Source of the DNA: Woeseia sp.
GTDB lineage: Bacteria; Pseudomonadota; Gammaproteobacteria; Steroidobacterales; Woeseiaceae
DNA length: 52,780 nt
Reading direction: 5' to 3'
Assembly: GCA_013003155.1 (NCBI GenBank)
Contig: JABDKF010000197.1
Span: forward strand, 1 to 52,780
How positions within the stretch are numbered: position 1 is the stretch's first letter; every line of letters starts with the position of its first letter. The notes beneath the pieces are model-generated. The model was not told where the DNA came from. It worked only from the letters and a program-made list of their open reading frames with translations, and ran no database searches. Of the stretch, positions 1-10,000 are shown one piece after another. Position numbers and translations under genes: made by a program.

Positions 1-538
1 CGTGCGCGGCGCGGCGCTGGCTTTCCACCGCGTACGCGTCGGCCGCGTCCCGCGTGAAACCGTACTTGCTGGCAATGAGGTCCGCGCTGATGCCCTGCGG
101 CACGAAGTAGGTCTTGTTGGCGATTGAAGGATCCGCATGCATGGCGCCCGAGTCCGAGCCCATCGGAATGCGCGACATGCATTCGACGCCACCACCGATC
201 GTCATGTCCGACTGACCGGCCATGATCTGCGCAGCGGCGGTGTTCACCGCTTCGAGCCCCGATGCGCAAAAACGGTTGAGCTGCTTGCCCGGCACTTTTT
301 CAGCGTAGTCCGCGTTTAACACCGCGGTGCGCGCGATACAGGCGCCCTGCTCACCGACGGGTGAGACGCAGCCCAGCACGACATCGTCGAGTGAGGCAGT
401 ATCGAGGTCATTGCGGTCCCGCAGCCCAATAAGCACCTGCGACATCAAGTCGACCGGGGTTACCTCGTGCAACGAGCCGTTGGTGCGTCCGCGCCCGCGT
501 GGACTCCGGACATGATCGTAAATAAAGGCGTCAGCCAT
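1..538 (-). CDS. Acetyl-CoA acetyltransferase (thiolase family), N-terminal part; truncated by the window edge
   Basis: Reverse strand from ATG at 538 reads MADAFIYDHVRSPRGRGRTNGSLHEV...LNRFCASGLEAVNTAAAQIMAGQ...GGGVECMSRIPMG, a typical thiolase N-terminus with the catalytic Cys in FCASGLEAV. Confidence 0.9.
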   Translation of the reverse strand, partial: MADAFIYDHVRSPRGRGRTNGSLHEVTPVDLMSQVLIGLRDRNDLDTASLDDVVLGCVSPVGEQGACIARTAVLNADYAEKVPGKQLNRFCASGLEAVNTAAAQIMAGQSDMTIGGGVECMSRIPMGSDSGAMHADPSIANKTYFVPQGISADLIASKYGFTRDAADAYAVESQRRAAH

Positions 539-572
539 GTGTCAATTCCTGTTTCGGTGATTAAGGGTTGTG

Positions 573-1208
573 TTACGTCGACAATGAACGCGTGAGCTGC
601 TTCTTCATGCTCGCGCTTGCCTTGTCGAAATCGATTGCCTCGGGGTTAATCACCCAGAGGTAAGTAATGCCGGTGGTATAGGCAACGTATTGGGTCGCAA
701 CGCTATCGGCGTCCGCATCCTCGCGAATACTGCCGTCGTTAATGCCGGCACGCACCCAGTTTGCGACGTCTGTCATTTGCCGCTGGTGTATACCGCGTGA
801 GGTCTCGCGGTACTCAGATGTCGGACTCGCGGCACCGCAATAAAGAATGTGCAGGACACGCGCTTCGCGCGGCGAGTCGCTCAGAAAACGGAAGAAGGCA
901 TTGAGCGCCGCGAGCATTGCGTCGATGCCGGTCTTGTCGCCGACACCGGCCTGCAGGTAAGTAATCCAGCGGCGGCCGATCGATTTGCAGACCTCATCAA
1001 ACAGCGCGGCTTTTGAGCCGAATCGATAGGTTGCCAGGCCGCGGCTGTAGCCCGCTTTCTCACCGATCGCCGCGAGGGTCGTTTTTTCGGTACCGTGCTC
1101 GAGCAGCAGGTCCACGGCCGCATCCAGCATCGCACGGTCCGATCGCGCGCTGCGTTCTGCCTGCGTGAGGGAGGCGGAGTCAGTCCGCGTGTGGACCCGG
1201 CTCACCAC
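573..1208 (-). CDS. TetR/AcrR family transcriptional regulator
   Basis: N-terminal HTH: AMLDAAVDLLLEHGTEKTTLAAIGEKAGYSRGLATYRFGSKAALFDEV. Confidence 0.9.
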   Translation of the reverse strand: MVSRVHTRTDSASLTQAERSARSDRAMLDAAVDLLLEHGTEKTTLAAIGEKAGYSRGLATYRFGSKAALFDEVCKSIGRRWITYLQAGVGDKTGIDAMLAALNAFFRFLSDSPREARVLHILYCGAASPTSEYRETSRGIHQRQMTDVANWVRAGINDGSIREDADADSVATQYVAYTTGITYLWVINPEAIDFDKASASMKKQLTRSLST

Positions 1209-1263
1209 GTTGCGTAGCCTTTTTTAGTTAATACTTTCAATGGCTTATAATTAGATCATCATT

Positions 1264-1284
1264 ACTTGCTGTCAACAAGCAAGT
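1264..1284. promoter_or_regulatory. Candidate TetR-type operator: ACTTGCT-gtcaaca-AGCAAGT inverted repeat
   Basis: Perfect 7-bp arms in the divergent intergenic region about 55 bp upstream of the TetR start. Confidence 0.55.
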
Positions 1285-1410
1285 GAGTATACGCATGTCG
1301 GCGAAACTCGACAAGGCCGTGGGAGGACCCGGCGACGTTATACAAAAAAAACAAGTTCCTAAGGCAGCAGAAAGGGTCTATCGTCTTTGCAGTCACCCAG
1401 GGAGGCGGCC

Positions 1411-1974
1411 ATGAACATTTTTAAGATGAAACGATTTTCACTAACCAGCCTGACTCTGCTACTTGGCTTTGCAACTGCAAGTAGCGCAATTGCGGCCGAT
1501 GAGACTGCCGCGAGCAAAATTGCTCGCGCGATGTCCGCGGCACCCGCGAGCATCTCGGCGGAGGCGACAATAATAGACGTGGACGGAACAGTACTGCGGG
1601 AAGGGAGTAACGGCTGGACCTGCCTGCCCGGCGTGCCGCTAATCCCGGGCGACATGCACCCGATGTGCAACGACGAAACGTGGACACGCTGGTTGAATGC
1701 CGCAGCTGCCGGCGAGCCGTTTTCGACGGACGTCGTTGGCTATTCCTATATGTTGCAAGGCGATGCACTGGTGCATAACCACGATCCCGGTGCGACGCAA
1801 CCGGACGATAGCGGGCACTGGGTTCAGGAAGGCCCGCACCTGATGCTGTTGATGCCGAGCAGCGCGTCGTTGAGCGGCATGAACAACGATCCTAACGTTG
1901 CCGGCCCCTACGTGATGTGGGGCGAGACGCCGATGCGGCACGTTATGGTTCCGGTGGGCGCACGCGACAAGTAA
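1411..1974 (+). CDS. Exported protein of unknown function
   Basis: ATG at 1411 (MNIFKMKRFSLTSLTLLLGFATASSAIAADE) with signal peptide; no family recognised. Confidence 0.7.
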   Translation: MNIFKMKRFSLTSLTLLLGFATASSAIAADETAASKIARAMSAAPASISAEATIIDVDGTVLREGSNGWTCLPGVPLIPGDMHPMCNDETWTRWLNAAAAGEPFSTDVVGYSYMLQGDALVHNHDPGATQPDDSGHWVQEGPHLMLLMPSSASLSGMNNDPNVAGPYVMWGETPMRHVMVPVGARDK

Positions 1975-2008
1975 ACAAGGTAGCTGCTGCAGGATTTCGC
2001 TGAACGCG

Positions 2009-3793
2009 CTAGTGCGGTTGCCCGGTCTGCACGGCCCACAGGGTCGCGTAAATCCCGGCGTGTCCAAGCAGCTCGTCGTGCTTGCCGCTTTCCACGATGC
2101 GGCCCCGGTCCATCACGTAGATGCGATCGGCATTGACGATCGTGGACAATCGATGCGCGATGACGATGGTTGTGCGCGAATGGGAAATGCGCTGCAGCGA
2201 CCGTTGGATGGCAGCCTCGGTGTCGTTGTCGACGGCAGAGGTTGCCTCATCGAGGATCAGTACCGGCGGATTTTTTAACAGCGCGCGCGCAATCGACAAT
2301 CGCTGCCGCTGGCCGCCCGAGAGTTTTTGGCCGCGCTCACCGACGATCGTGTTAAAGCCCTCCGGTAGTCGGTCGATGAACTCGGTGGCCTCTGCCGCAT
2401 CCGCTGCAGCGCGCACGTGCTCAAGCGTTGCATCCGCGGTGCCGTAAGCGATGTTCTCGAATACCGTGCCCTGGAACAGAAACACATCCTGACTGACGAG
2501 TCCGATTTGCCGCCGCAGGCTGTCAAGACTGACAGCGTCGATAGCCTGGCCGTCGATCAGGATCCTGCCAGCGTCGGGCTGGTAAAAGCGCAAAAGCAGC
2601 TTGATAAGCGTACTCTTGCCGGAGCCGGTTTGGCCAACAAACGCGACCGTGCTGCCAGCTTCAATCGTGAGGTTGATGTCCTGCAGGACGCGTTCGGCGT
2701 TGTCGTAAGCGAAGTTGACGTGCTGCAATTCGATGCGGCCGCGCACACCTGGCAGCTCCTTTGCATGTCTTGTGTCGCGAATTATCACGGGCGTTTCTAT
2801 CAGGTCGAGAATGCGGCGCGAAGAAGCCATCGCGCGTTCGTATAAATCCACTGTTTCGGCAAGGCTTGTTAGCGGCCAGAGCAGGCGCTGCGTCAGGAAC
2901 ACGAGCACGCCATAGGCGCCGACATTCAACGCTCCCTGCAAGGTCATCCAGCCACCCAGCAAGAACGTCGCGACGAAACCGGCGAGAATTGCCATGCGAA
3001 TAATCGGGATGAATGCAGAGGAAATCGCTATCGCCTTGCGGTTGGCCTCGAGGTAGGCACTACTGTCCTGGCGAATCCGATCTGCCTCGAATTCCTCTGT
3101 CGCGAAGCTCTTGATCGTGGTGATTCCTGAAACGTTCGTCGACAGGCGCGCGCCAAGGTTGCCGACGCGTTCGCGCACGTCCGCGTATAGCGGTTGAGCT
3201 CGACGCTGAAAATAGAATGCACCGAAAACGATAATAGGAATCGGCGAAAAAGCGATCATTGCAATGAGCGGTGAGAGGATAAAGAACACCGCGCCAACAG
3301 CAACGACCGTTGTGCCAACCTGAATCAGACTGTTCGCCCCTCCGTCCAGGAAGCGCTCAAGTTGATTTACGTCGTCATTCAGGATGGTAACGAGATTACC
3401 GGTGCTGCGATTCTCGAAATACGCGAGATCCAGTTTCTGCACATGTTCGTACGCGTCCAGTCGCATGGAATGTTGCAGGTCCTGCGCCAGGTTGCGCCAC
3501 AGTACGAGGTACAGGTACTCGAAAAGCGACTCCAGTATCCAAACGACCAACGTCAAGCCGCCTAACAGCCCTAGCTGCCACGCCGGATCTTCGATACCGA
3601 GTTCGGCAACGAACGACGCCTTCTGCCGCACAACGACATCGATCGCGATGCCAATAAGAATCTCCGGCATCACATCGAACAGCTTGTTAAGCACCGAACA
3701 GATGGATGCCAGCACGATGCGGCGGCGAAAGCCGCGGGCGTAACGCAACAGGCGCAGCAGCGCGGCGAACGAAGTCTGGGCGGCGGTCGTCAT
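2009..3793 (-). CDS. ABC transporter, fused permease/ATP-binding (MsbA/multidrug exporter-like)
   Basis: Walker A GQTGSGKST, signature LSGGQRQR, Walker B VLILDEATSAVD, N-terminal TM domain. Confidence 0.93.
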   Translation of the reverse strand: MTTAAQTSFAALLRLLRYARGFRRRIVLASICSVLNKLFDVMPEILIGIAIDVVVRQKASFVAELGIEDPAWQLGLLGGLTLVVWILESLFEYLYLVLWRNLAQDLQHSMRLDAYEHVQKLDLAYFENRSTGNLVTILNDDVNQLERFLDGGANSLIQVGTTVVAVGAVFFILSPLIAMIAFSPIPIIVFGAFYFQRRAQPLYADVRERVGNLGARLSTNVSGITTIKSFATEEFEADRIRQDSSAYLEANRKAIAISSAFIPIIRMAILAGFVATFLLGGWMTLQGALNVGAYGVLVFLTQRLLWPLTSLAETVDLYERAMASSRRILDLIETPVIIRDTRHAKELPGVRGRIELQHVNFAYDNAERVLQDINLTIEAGSTVAFVGQTGSGKSTLIKLLLRFYQPDAGRILIDGQAIDAVSLDSLRRQIGLVSQDVFLFQGTVFENIAYGTADATLEHVRAAADAAEATEFIDRLPEGFNTIVGERGQKLSGGQRQRLSIARALLKNPPVLILDEATSAVDNDTEAAIQRSLQRISHSRTTIVIAHRLSTIVNADRIYVMDRGRIVESGKHDELLGHAGIYATLWAVQTGQPH

Positions 3794-4014
3794 TGCAGGC
3801 TCGAGCGTACTCGGTTATCGGGCGGTATCAAGCGCCGGAAATCAGCAAGCGTCAACGATAGCAGTTACACGGTAGCGAGTGCGACAACGCGCGCGAGCCG
3901 GGCCGCCGCAACCGCCCGTCTTGCGGTTGCATTGAGCCGATACTTGTTACTGACACATTTCAGGAAGATCTTGTCACTGCGTGGCGGCTCGCGTTTCAGC
4001 TCGCTCAAAAAAAA

Positions 4015-4039
4015 GGCCGGAGCACAATGTGCTCCGGCC
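4015..4039 (-). terminator. Rho-independent terminator of the Ig-repeat lipoprotein gene
   Basis: 11-bp perfect stem GGCCGGAGCAC-AAT-GTGCTCCGGCC; A8 at 4007-4014 gives a U-tract on the minus transcript. Confidence 0.92.
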
Positions 4040-4092
4040 GGATTCGCGGCACGGAGACCACGTAGGCAGGAATGCTGTTTTAAAAATAAGGC

Positions 4093-6360
4093 TTATTCGA
4101 TCACTCTGCTAATTGAGCCAGAGTATTCACTCTCGATGCCGTCGTCATTAAACGCGGTGCTCACGAAATACCAGGTGCCGGGTTCCAGATTCTCAACGAC
4201 GTAGGTCGTGATGCCCGGGTTGTTGATAGTGACCGACTCGGTGTAGTTGCCCTCTTCGCGGCCCCAGTAAAGTCCGATTGCGGCCAAATCGGTCAGCGGC
4301 GTGCCGTCGGTATTCTGCGTCGGCAGTGTCCAGTTCAAGGTCACCGATCCCAGCGCTATCGCGTCTACCGAAACCGAGAACGGCGCGAGCGCGTCGCTGG
4401 CCTGGCCGTCGCTAACAGAAATATTGATGTCACTGTAAGCGCCAACGTCACCGGCGTCCGGCGTGCCATACAGGCGCCCTGTGCTGGCGTCAAAGCTGGC
4501 CCATGATGGTTTCCCGGAAACGCTGAACGTCAGTGCGTCGCCATCCTCGTCGGTTGCCGTCGGCCGAAAATCATAGGACGTTCCGGACACGACCGCGAGG
4601 ATTGGCTGGCCGCTAATTACCGGCGCTGAGTTAATGACCGGAGGCGGCGCGACGGCGTTGACCGAAATCGAGAACGCGCCGAGTGAGTCAATTGCCTGGC
4701 CATCGCTCACGGTAATGTTGATGCCGTGGAAATCACCGACGTCCGCTGCACCAGGGGTGCCATACAAGCGTCCCGTTGCATTGTCAAAGCTGGCCCAGGA
4801 AGGCTTGCGCGTTACTACAAAACTCAGCGGGTCGCCGTCGGCATCTGTAACTGCCGGCAGAAAACTGTAGGGGGTGCCCTCCAGGACCGACGACGCCGGT
4901 TGACCGCTGATGACTGGCGCCGAATTACTTACGGGCGGCGGATTTTCTTCACTGACCGAGTTGACCGTGATTGAAAACGGGCCGAGCGTCGCGACACTCT
5001 GACCATCACTGACCGAGATACTGATGCCTGTGTGCACAACCACATCCACGGTCTGCGGGGTTCCATAGAGCCTGCCCGAATTACCGTCAAAGCTGGCCCA
5101 CGATGGCTTACCGGAAATACTGAAGGTCAACACATCCCCGTCGGCATCCGCTGCTGCAGGCAGAAAGCTGTAAGGGCTGCCGGATATGACCGTCAACGCC
5201 GGCTGCCCGCTGATTTGCGGAGCCGCGTTAGACGTTCCCGAGTTCGGAGCCGGCTGCTCCGTGTCGCTGCCGGCAACCTCGTTAACTTGCTCGATCTGCT
5301 CGTCAGTGCCTTGCGATACCGTCACGAGCGTCGAATCAAGCGCTGTGCGCCCATCGGAGGTCAGGTTTGCGCGCACATCGGCGGACGACATGCCGATGGT
5401 TACGTTATCGAGTTCGTCGAGCAGCGTCGTGAGTTCAGCGGCAGGCTGCAATGCTTGCGCAGCCGCAACACCGCGTCGAGCCGCATCAAGCATTTCTGCG
5501 GTTACCGACAACTCACTAAAATCGCGTGAAGGTGCGGCACCGAGAACCTGTTCCGTCGCGCTCTCCAGTCGCCCCAACGCGTCACTGCCCTGAACACGAA
5601 GTTCGTTGCGCATTGTTTCCACGCTTACCTGGGCCTGTGCCAGAGCAAAAACCGCCGCGATGCGGGAATCAGTGAGCTCACCTCCACGTCCGTCAAGTTT
5701 GCCATCTATCAGGTCCGATGCGATTGCCGAAACGACGGTATCACCGGTCGCCACGTAACCTGCACCGAGCAGTGTGTCACGCGTACGGCGAACAATCTCG
5801 CCCAGTGCTTCTGACGCCCGCACAACTTCTGCAATATTTGACCCATCGACCTCCACATCCATGACCGCAGCGCCGGTCATAGTGTCGAGCCCGTTGTTGA
5901 GCGAATCACTGACGACATTCAGAGCTGCACGGACATTGGCATCATTGACGCCGCCGGGCAGTTCTCTTGCGATTGCAACAGCAAAAGTCGTAAATGGGTT
6001 GATATTCGCAACAGACCTGTCGCCCGGGCTCAGAACCGCGCTTTGCATCGCGAAGTCCGGTGCCTCCATCGTGACCAGGTCAATGCCGTTGGTCGCCGAG
6101 ACCAGCAACGGGTAGTGGCCGTCATTGGTCTGGATAGTGACCGCGAAATCAGCGGTAGGCGATCCGACCAGAGTGGCGAGGTCGGCGCCATCCGCACCTA
6201 CGATGCTGATATCCGCCGAAATAATGGGACCGTCACCCACACTGCCGGTGATGTTGTGATCATAGTTGTCGTCCGATGGGAGACAACCCGCAAGCGCCAC
6301 GAGCGACACTGCTGCGAAAAACTTGCGGAAGATCTTGTTTACTAGGTACTGCTTGGACAT
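4093..6360 (-). CDS. Lipoprotein with three tandem putative-Ig (He_PIG/cadherin-like) repeats and a C-terminal fibronectin-III-like domain; likely surface adhesin/matrix protein
   Basis: Lipobox SLVALAGC; repeats of SAPVISGQP...YSFLPA.TDADGDPLSF..KPSWASFD..TGRLYGTP...ISVSDGQ; C-terminal GSVTLNWTLPTQNTDGTPL...YVVENLEPGTWYFVSTAFNDDG. Confidence 0.85.
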   Translation of the reverse strand: MSKQYLVNKIFRKFFAAVSLVALAGCLPSDDNYDHNITGSVGDGPIISADISIVGADGADLATLVGSPTADFAVTIQTNDGHYPLLVSATNGIDLVTMEAPDFAMQSAVLSPGDRSVANINPFTTFAVAIARELPGGVNDANVRAALNVVSDSLNNGLDTMTGAAVMDVEVDGSNIAEVVRASEALGEIVRRTRDTLLGAGYVATGDTVVSAIASDLIDGKLDGRGGELTDSRIAAVFALAQAQVSVETMRNELRVQGSDALGRLESATEQVLGAAPSRDFSELSVTAEMLDAARRGVAAAQALQPAAELTTLLDELDNVTIGMSSADVRANLTSDGRTALDSTLVTVSQGTDEQIEQVNEVAGSDTEQPAPNSGTSNAAPQISGQPALTVISGSPYSFLPAAADADGDVLTFSISGKPSWASFDGNSGRLYGTPQTVDVVVHTGISISVSDGQSVATLGPFSITVNSVSEENPPPVSNSAPVISGQPASSVLEGTPYSFLPAVTDADGDPLSFVVTRKPSWASFDNATGRLYGTPGAADVGDFHGINITVSDGQAIDSLGAFSISVNAVAPPPVINSAPVISGQPILAVVSGTSYDFRPTATDEDGDALTFSVSGKPSWASFDASTGRLYGTPDAGDVGAYSDINISVSDGQASDALAPFSVSVDAIALGSVTLNWTLPTQNTDGTPLTDLAAIGLYWGREEGNYTESVTINNPGITTYVVENLEPGTWYFVSTAFNDDGIESEYSGSISRVIE
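4360..5232 (-). repeat. Three tandem about 95-aa Ig-like repeats coded within the lipoprotein
   Basis: PSWASFD..(S/T)GRLYGTP and SDGQ motifs recur three times; boundaries approximate. Confidence 0.85.
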
Positions 6361-6364
6361 GCGA

Positions 6365-6388
6365 TTGCTCCTGCCAGCTGGCAGGCAA
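6365..6388 (-). promoter_or_regulatory. SD-sequestering hairpin, candidate expression platform of the riboswitch
   Basis: mRNA reads UUGCCUGCCAGCUGGCAGGAGCAAUCGCAUG; the SD AGGAG (6368-6372) lies in the 3' arm, 7 nt before the ATG at 6360. Confidence 0.55.
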
Positions 6389-6503
6389 TCCGATGTCGAT
6401 ATGGAGCGCTTTTCTCGTGATTTCGCACGAGACGCGTAGGCGGGAACCGTCTTTGTTAGACGGGCACGGCACGCTGTTCATTTTGAACAGATTCCGCGAT
6501 TCC

Positions 6504-6589
6504 TACTGGCGGCCCCGCTGTCATAGGTTGTTACCCTTAGACCGGTGGCTTTGCGTCCCAATCTTTCGATCGGTTTGCCTTTTTCAGTA
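6504..6589 (-). ncRNA. Cyclic di-GMP-I riboswitch (GEMM-I)
   Basis: Minus strand: UACUGAAAAAGGCAAACCGAUCGAAAGAUUGGGACGCAAAGCCACCGGUCUAAGGGUAACAACCUAUGACAGCGGGGCCGCCAGUA. Shows P1 (UACUG/CAGUA), P2 with GAAA tetraloop, GGGACGCAAAGCC core, CUAAG..UAUG tetraloop receptor and the AGCGGGG 3' element. Confidence 0.95.
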
Positions 6590-6926
6590 AATTTATTTCT
6601 TGCTAAGTATCCTTAACTCTTAACTTGCGTCGTTCTTGAATCTGGAGGCCATTGTCACACCCGCCGGAAAATAGAGAAAAGAAACACGTCTCAGTTCGTC
6701 AAAGTATTTCTAAAGTTTCCGTATTCGTCATAAAGTCCCGCTTGAATTATGTCGGGTACCCAGCGAGGTCGCCGAACGCAGCGGTAATCGCTGACCGTTT
6801 TTGACCGCGGCAGACCAGAAATTTTTGCTCTCCGGAGAACGAGATAGTGCGTATTTTGTTAACAACCTCCGGCAATTTGCGTCTTTGTGCGGCGAATCTA
6901 CGGCCAAATTGCGCTGCATAAAAAAA

Positions 6927-6952
6927 CGGCACGGAACTTTCGTTCCGTGCCG
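6927..6952 (-). terminator. Rho-independent terminator of the TonB-dependent receptor gene
   Basis: 11-bp stem CGGCACGGAAC-TTTC-GTTCCGTGCCG; A-tract at 6920-6926 gives minus-strand U-tract. Confidence 0.92.
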
Positions 6953-6965
6953 CTCTTTAAGTGTT

Positions 6966-7000
6966 GTTTGCAGCGACGCCGCTGAGCGGTCGCTGCAAAC
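6966..7000 (-). other. Second inverted repeat between the receptor stop codon and its terminator
   Basis: 12-bp perfect arms GTTTGCAGCGAC...GTCGCTGCAAAC, 4 nt from the stop at 7005. Confidence 0.7.
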
Positions 7001-7004
7001 CTAC

Positions 7005-10000
7005 TTAGTAACGCGAACGCAGCGTGAGGTAGTACTGCCTGCCCAGCAACTCGGTCGTGCTGAAATGCCCGGCTGCTTCCTGGATCAGATCCGGCTCGCG
7101 GTCGAACAGGTTATTGATCGACAGCTGCAGTGTCGTGCGGTTATCAGACCCGCCCAGCAGACCGTCCATCGAATAGGCAAACGATACGTTCGTAATGAAG
7201 CGCGCATCGCTCTTGGTGACTTCCTGGCCGTTGACTTCGAACTTGTCGTCGCCATCAGGATCCAGCAATGCGTCATCCTGCCACAACGTGCGCCAGAACA
7301 GGCGCATGTCATCATTCTCCCAGGTGACATCGAACGTTCCTGAATATTCAGGATCAGTATAGCCACCGATCGTCTTCGCTGGGTCCTCGCCGATAACTGA
7401 CTGGCTTCGCTTGCGCGGATTCGACACGCGAGCCCGCAGCGTCAGGTCACCCAGGTCCCGGCTGCCCCAGCTATCCGACGCCAGTCCGACAAGTGAGGCT
7501 AGCTCGAAGTCGTAAAGCACATCGAGGCTGAACTGCGAAAACTTGAACAGCGCAGCATTTTCCTGGCCAGACGAAAAGTCGATGACCTGGCCACCGGCAT
7601 CGCGTTCGAAGGTTGCACAACTTGGATTCGGAAATGCCGCAGCGTCGTAACAGGACACCATCAGCTGCTCAACGCTGAGCGCCTGAATCGCATCTGTCAG
7701 CTCGATATCGATGTAGTCCAGCGTAACCGTCAGGTTTTCGATCCAGCGCGGCTCGATCGTCATGCCGAGCGCGTAAGCCTCGGCCTGCTCGTTTTTCAGG
7801 CCGGGGTTACCGCCGCCGCTACCAATCGCCGTGGCATTGACGATATTCGAGACGAAGGTATCCGGGTCGTAGGACGCTCCCAATTCCGCCTGGCAGTTGG
7901 CGCGGCGATTGGGCCCGTCATCGACAAACCGGTTGTCGCAGGGATCATCGGCAAAATCGAAAATCTGCGCTCGCGGTGCGAACAGCTCGACCAGTGATGG
8001 TGCGCGAACGGACTCGGTGTAATTGCCGCGGAACGTGATGTCACGAACCGGTGCCCAACGGCCACCAGCTGTCCAAACAGTTGCGTCGCCGGCCAGCGAA
8101 TTGCGGATATCGCGTACCGCGGTATTCAACTCCACGAATTCGAAGAACGGGATATTCATGTCGGGCGTGAATACTGGTACAAGCAGTTCGCCGTAGAACT
8201 CATCAGTGCGGTATTCGCCACCGGTGGGATCGAAGGGAGATGAGCGGGTTAAAGGAACCTTACTGCCGAGGCCCGGAACGAATGCGGCCTCTTCGCGACG
8301 GAATTCGTAGCCGATATTGAAGCTCATCCAGTCAGCGGGCAGCTCAAACAGATCGCCGCCGAAGTTGAGGTTGTATATCGTTTGCGTGATGTCCGTCTGG
8401 GTTAGCTGGTCACCAGTCACCCAGTCTCGCGCCTCCAGAGAACGGGCATTCTCGCCGAACAGGTTCAACGGCACGCAGCCTGCGATAAATGGCAGGTCTG
8501 CGTCCGTAACGCCGGCGCCGCTTGCGCCGGTGACATTGCCAGCCGCTGCCTGGTAGACGGATTCACAGATCACATCGCCTGCGCGCGCCGTCGGCGTACC
8601 CGAGACTGCGAGTATCGATGCTTCGCCACCCGGTATCGCGTCGATATCAGCTTGCGTGAGCGTCCGTACTTCCAGGGCGTTCAGGAAGCGGCCATCAATG
8701 ATGCCCCCACCCTTGGTTTCGCCGTCACTCTGGCCGTGAACTGCTGCAACTTCCCAGAAGAAGTTGCGGCCGATAGCGTCGAAGTTGCCCTCGAGGCCCG
8801 CGCTTGCGCGCCACAGGAACTGCTCACGCTTGTCTGATGAATCAATGATGTCGTTATTGAAGCGATGCAGCGTGAAGTCAGTCTGACCGTTTGCTGCCAA
8901 CAGGTCTCGAGCTTGCTGCGACAACAGCGGGTGGTCAGCCGGGAACGTGAGGTCACCGCTCGTGCCGCCAAACGCAAATGTCTGGAAACCACCCTGGTTG
9001 ACCAGCTCGACGGCCGCCGAGTTGGCGAACAGGACGTCTGCAGAAAACATTACATCGTCCATCAGGTCATAGGTAGTGCGCGCCGTAAAGACTTCCCGAT
9101 CGAGCGGCGACTGGATCTGCGCAACGTTATCGAAGAAATCGGGCCCGTCAAAACTTGGCGCATTGGGATCCTGGCCAGCGCAGGCAAAAAATGCCGATCC
9201 AGGACAGGTCTGACCCGGAATGAACGGCACCAGGTTCGAGTTGGAATCGAATTGGTAGAAATTACCGTCAGGCAGGTCGCCCCAGATTGAGCCGGTGCCG
9301 CGAGCGGGAATAAACAAGCCTGTTGGCGAGATTGCACCGCCGCTTGAAAACAACTGCACGCGCTGGTTGTAGTAGATCCTGCGGAACCCATCCGCCTCTT
9401 CCGAGGCGAAGTAAGGATCGTTCGCCGTATAGCGAGGCCGTTGGGTGCGAAGCATGCCCTCCTGGCTAAAGGTTTCGGCAGACATGGTTACGTTGCCGCG
9501 GCCGTTGTCGAAGTTGGCGCCGGCAACCAGGCTAAATTGTGTGCTCTCACTGCCGCCATCGAAGGAATCGCCGACACGGCCCGAGAATTCGATGCCCTCG
9601 TAGCGATCCTTCAGAATCACGTTAATCGTTCCGGCGATAGCGTCCGAACCGTAGATCGGCGCACCGCCGACACCAATGGTCTCGATGCGATCGACCAGCG
9701 CCAGCGGAATGACGTTAAAGTCAACCTGCAGGCCGCCGCTTTCACCGAAGATGGACGGCGTGTTGGAGGATACAAAACGTCGACCATCGACCAGCGTCAA
9801 AGTACGCTGCGCACCGAGTCCGAGAAAGTCGACAAAGTTCTGTCCAACAGAGAACGAGTTCTGAGCGCCGAATGGCGTCGCATCCGGTGTGCCGAACGAC
9901 GGTAGCTCGTTCAGAGCGTCGGCAACGTTGGTGAACGCACCGTCCTCGAGCTCTTCGGTATTGACCGAAATGGCCGGATAGAAGGTATCAATGCCGGCGC

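Noticed and set aside
137-515. Small plus-strand ORFs over the thiolase
   Set aside because: Antisense to a clear thiolase N-terminus; composition typical of shadow ORFs in GC-rich DNA.
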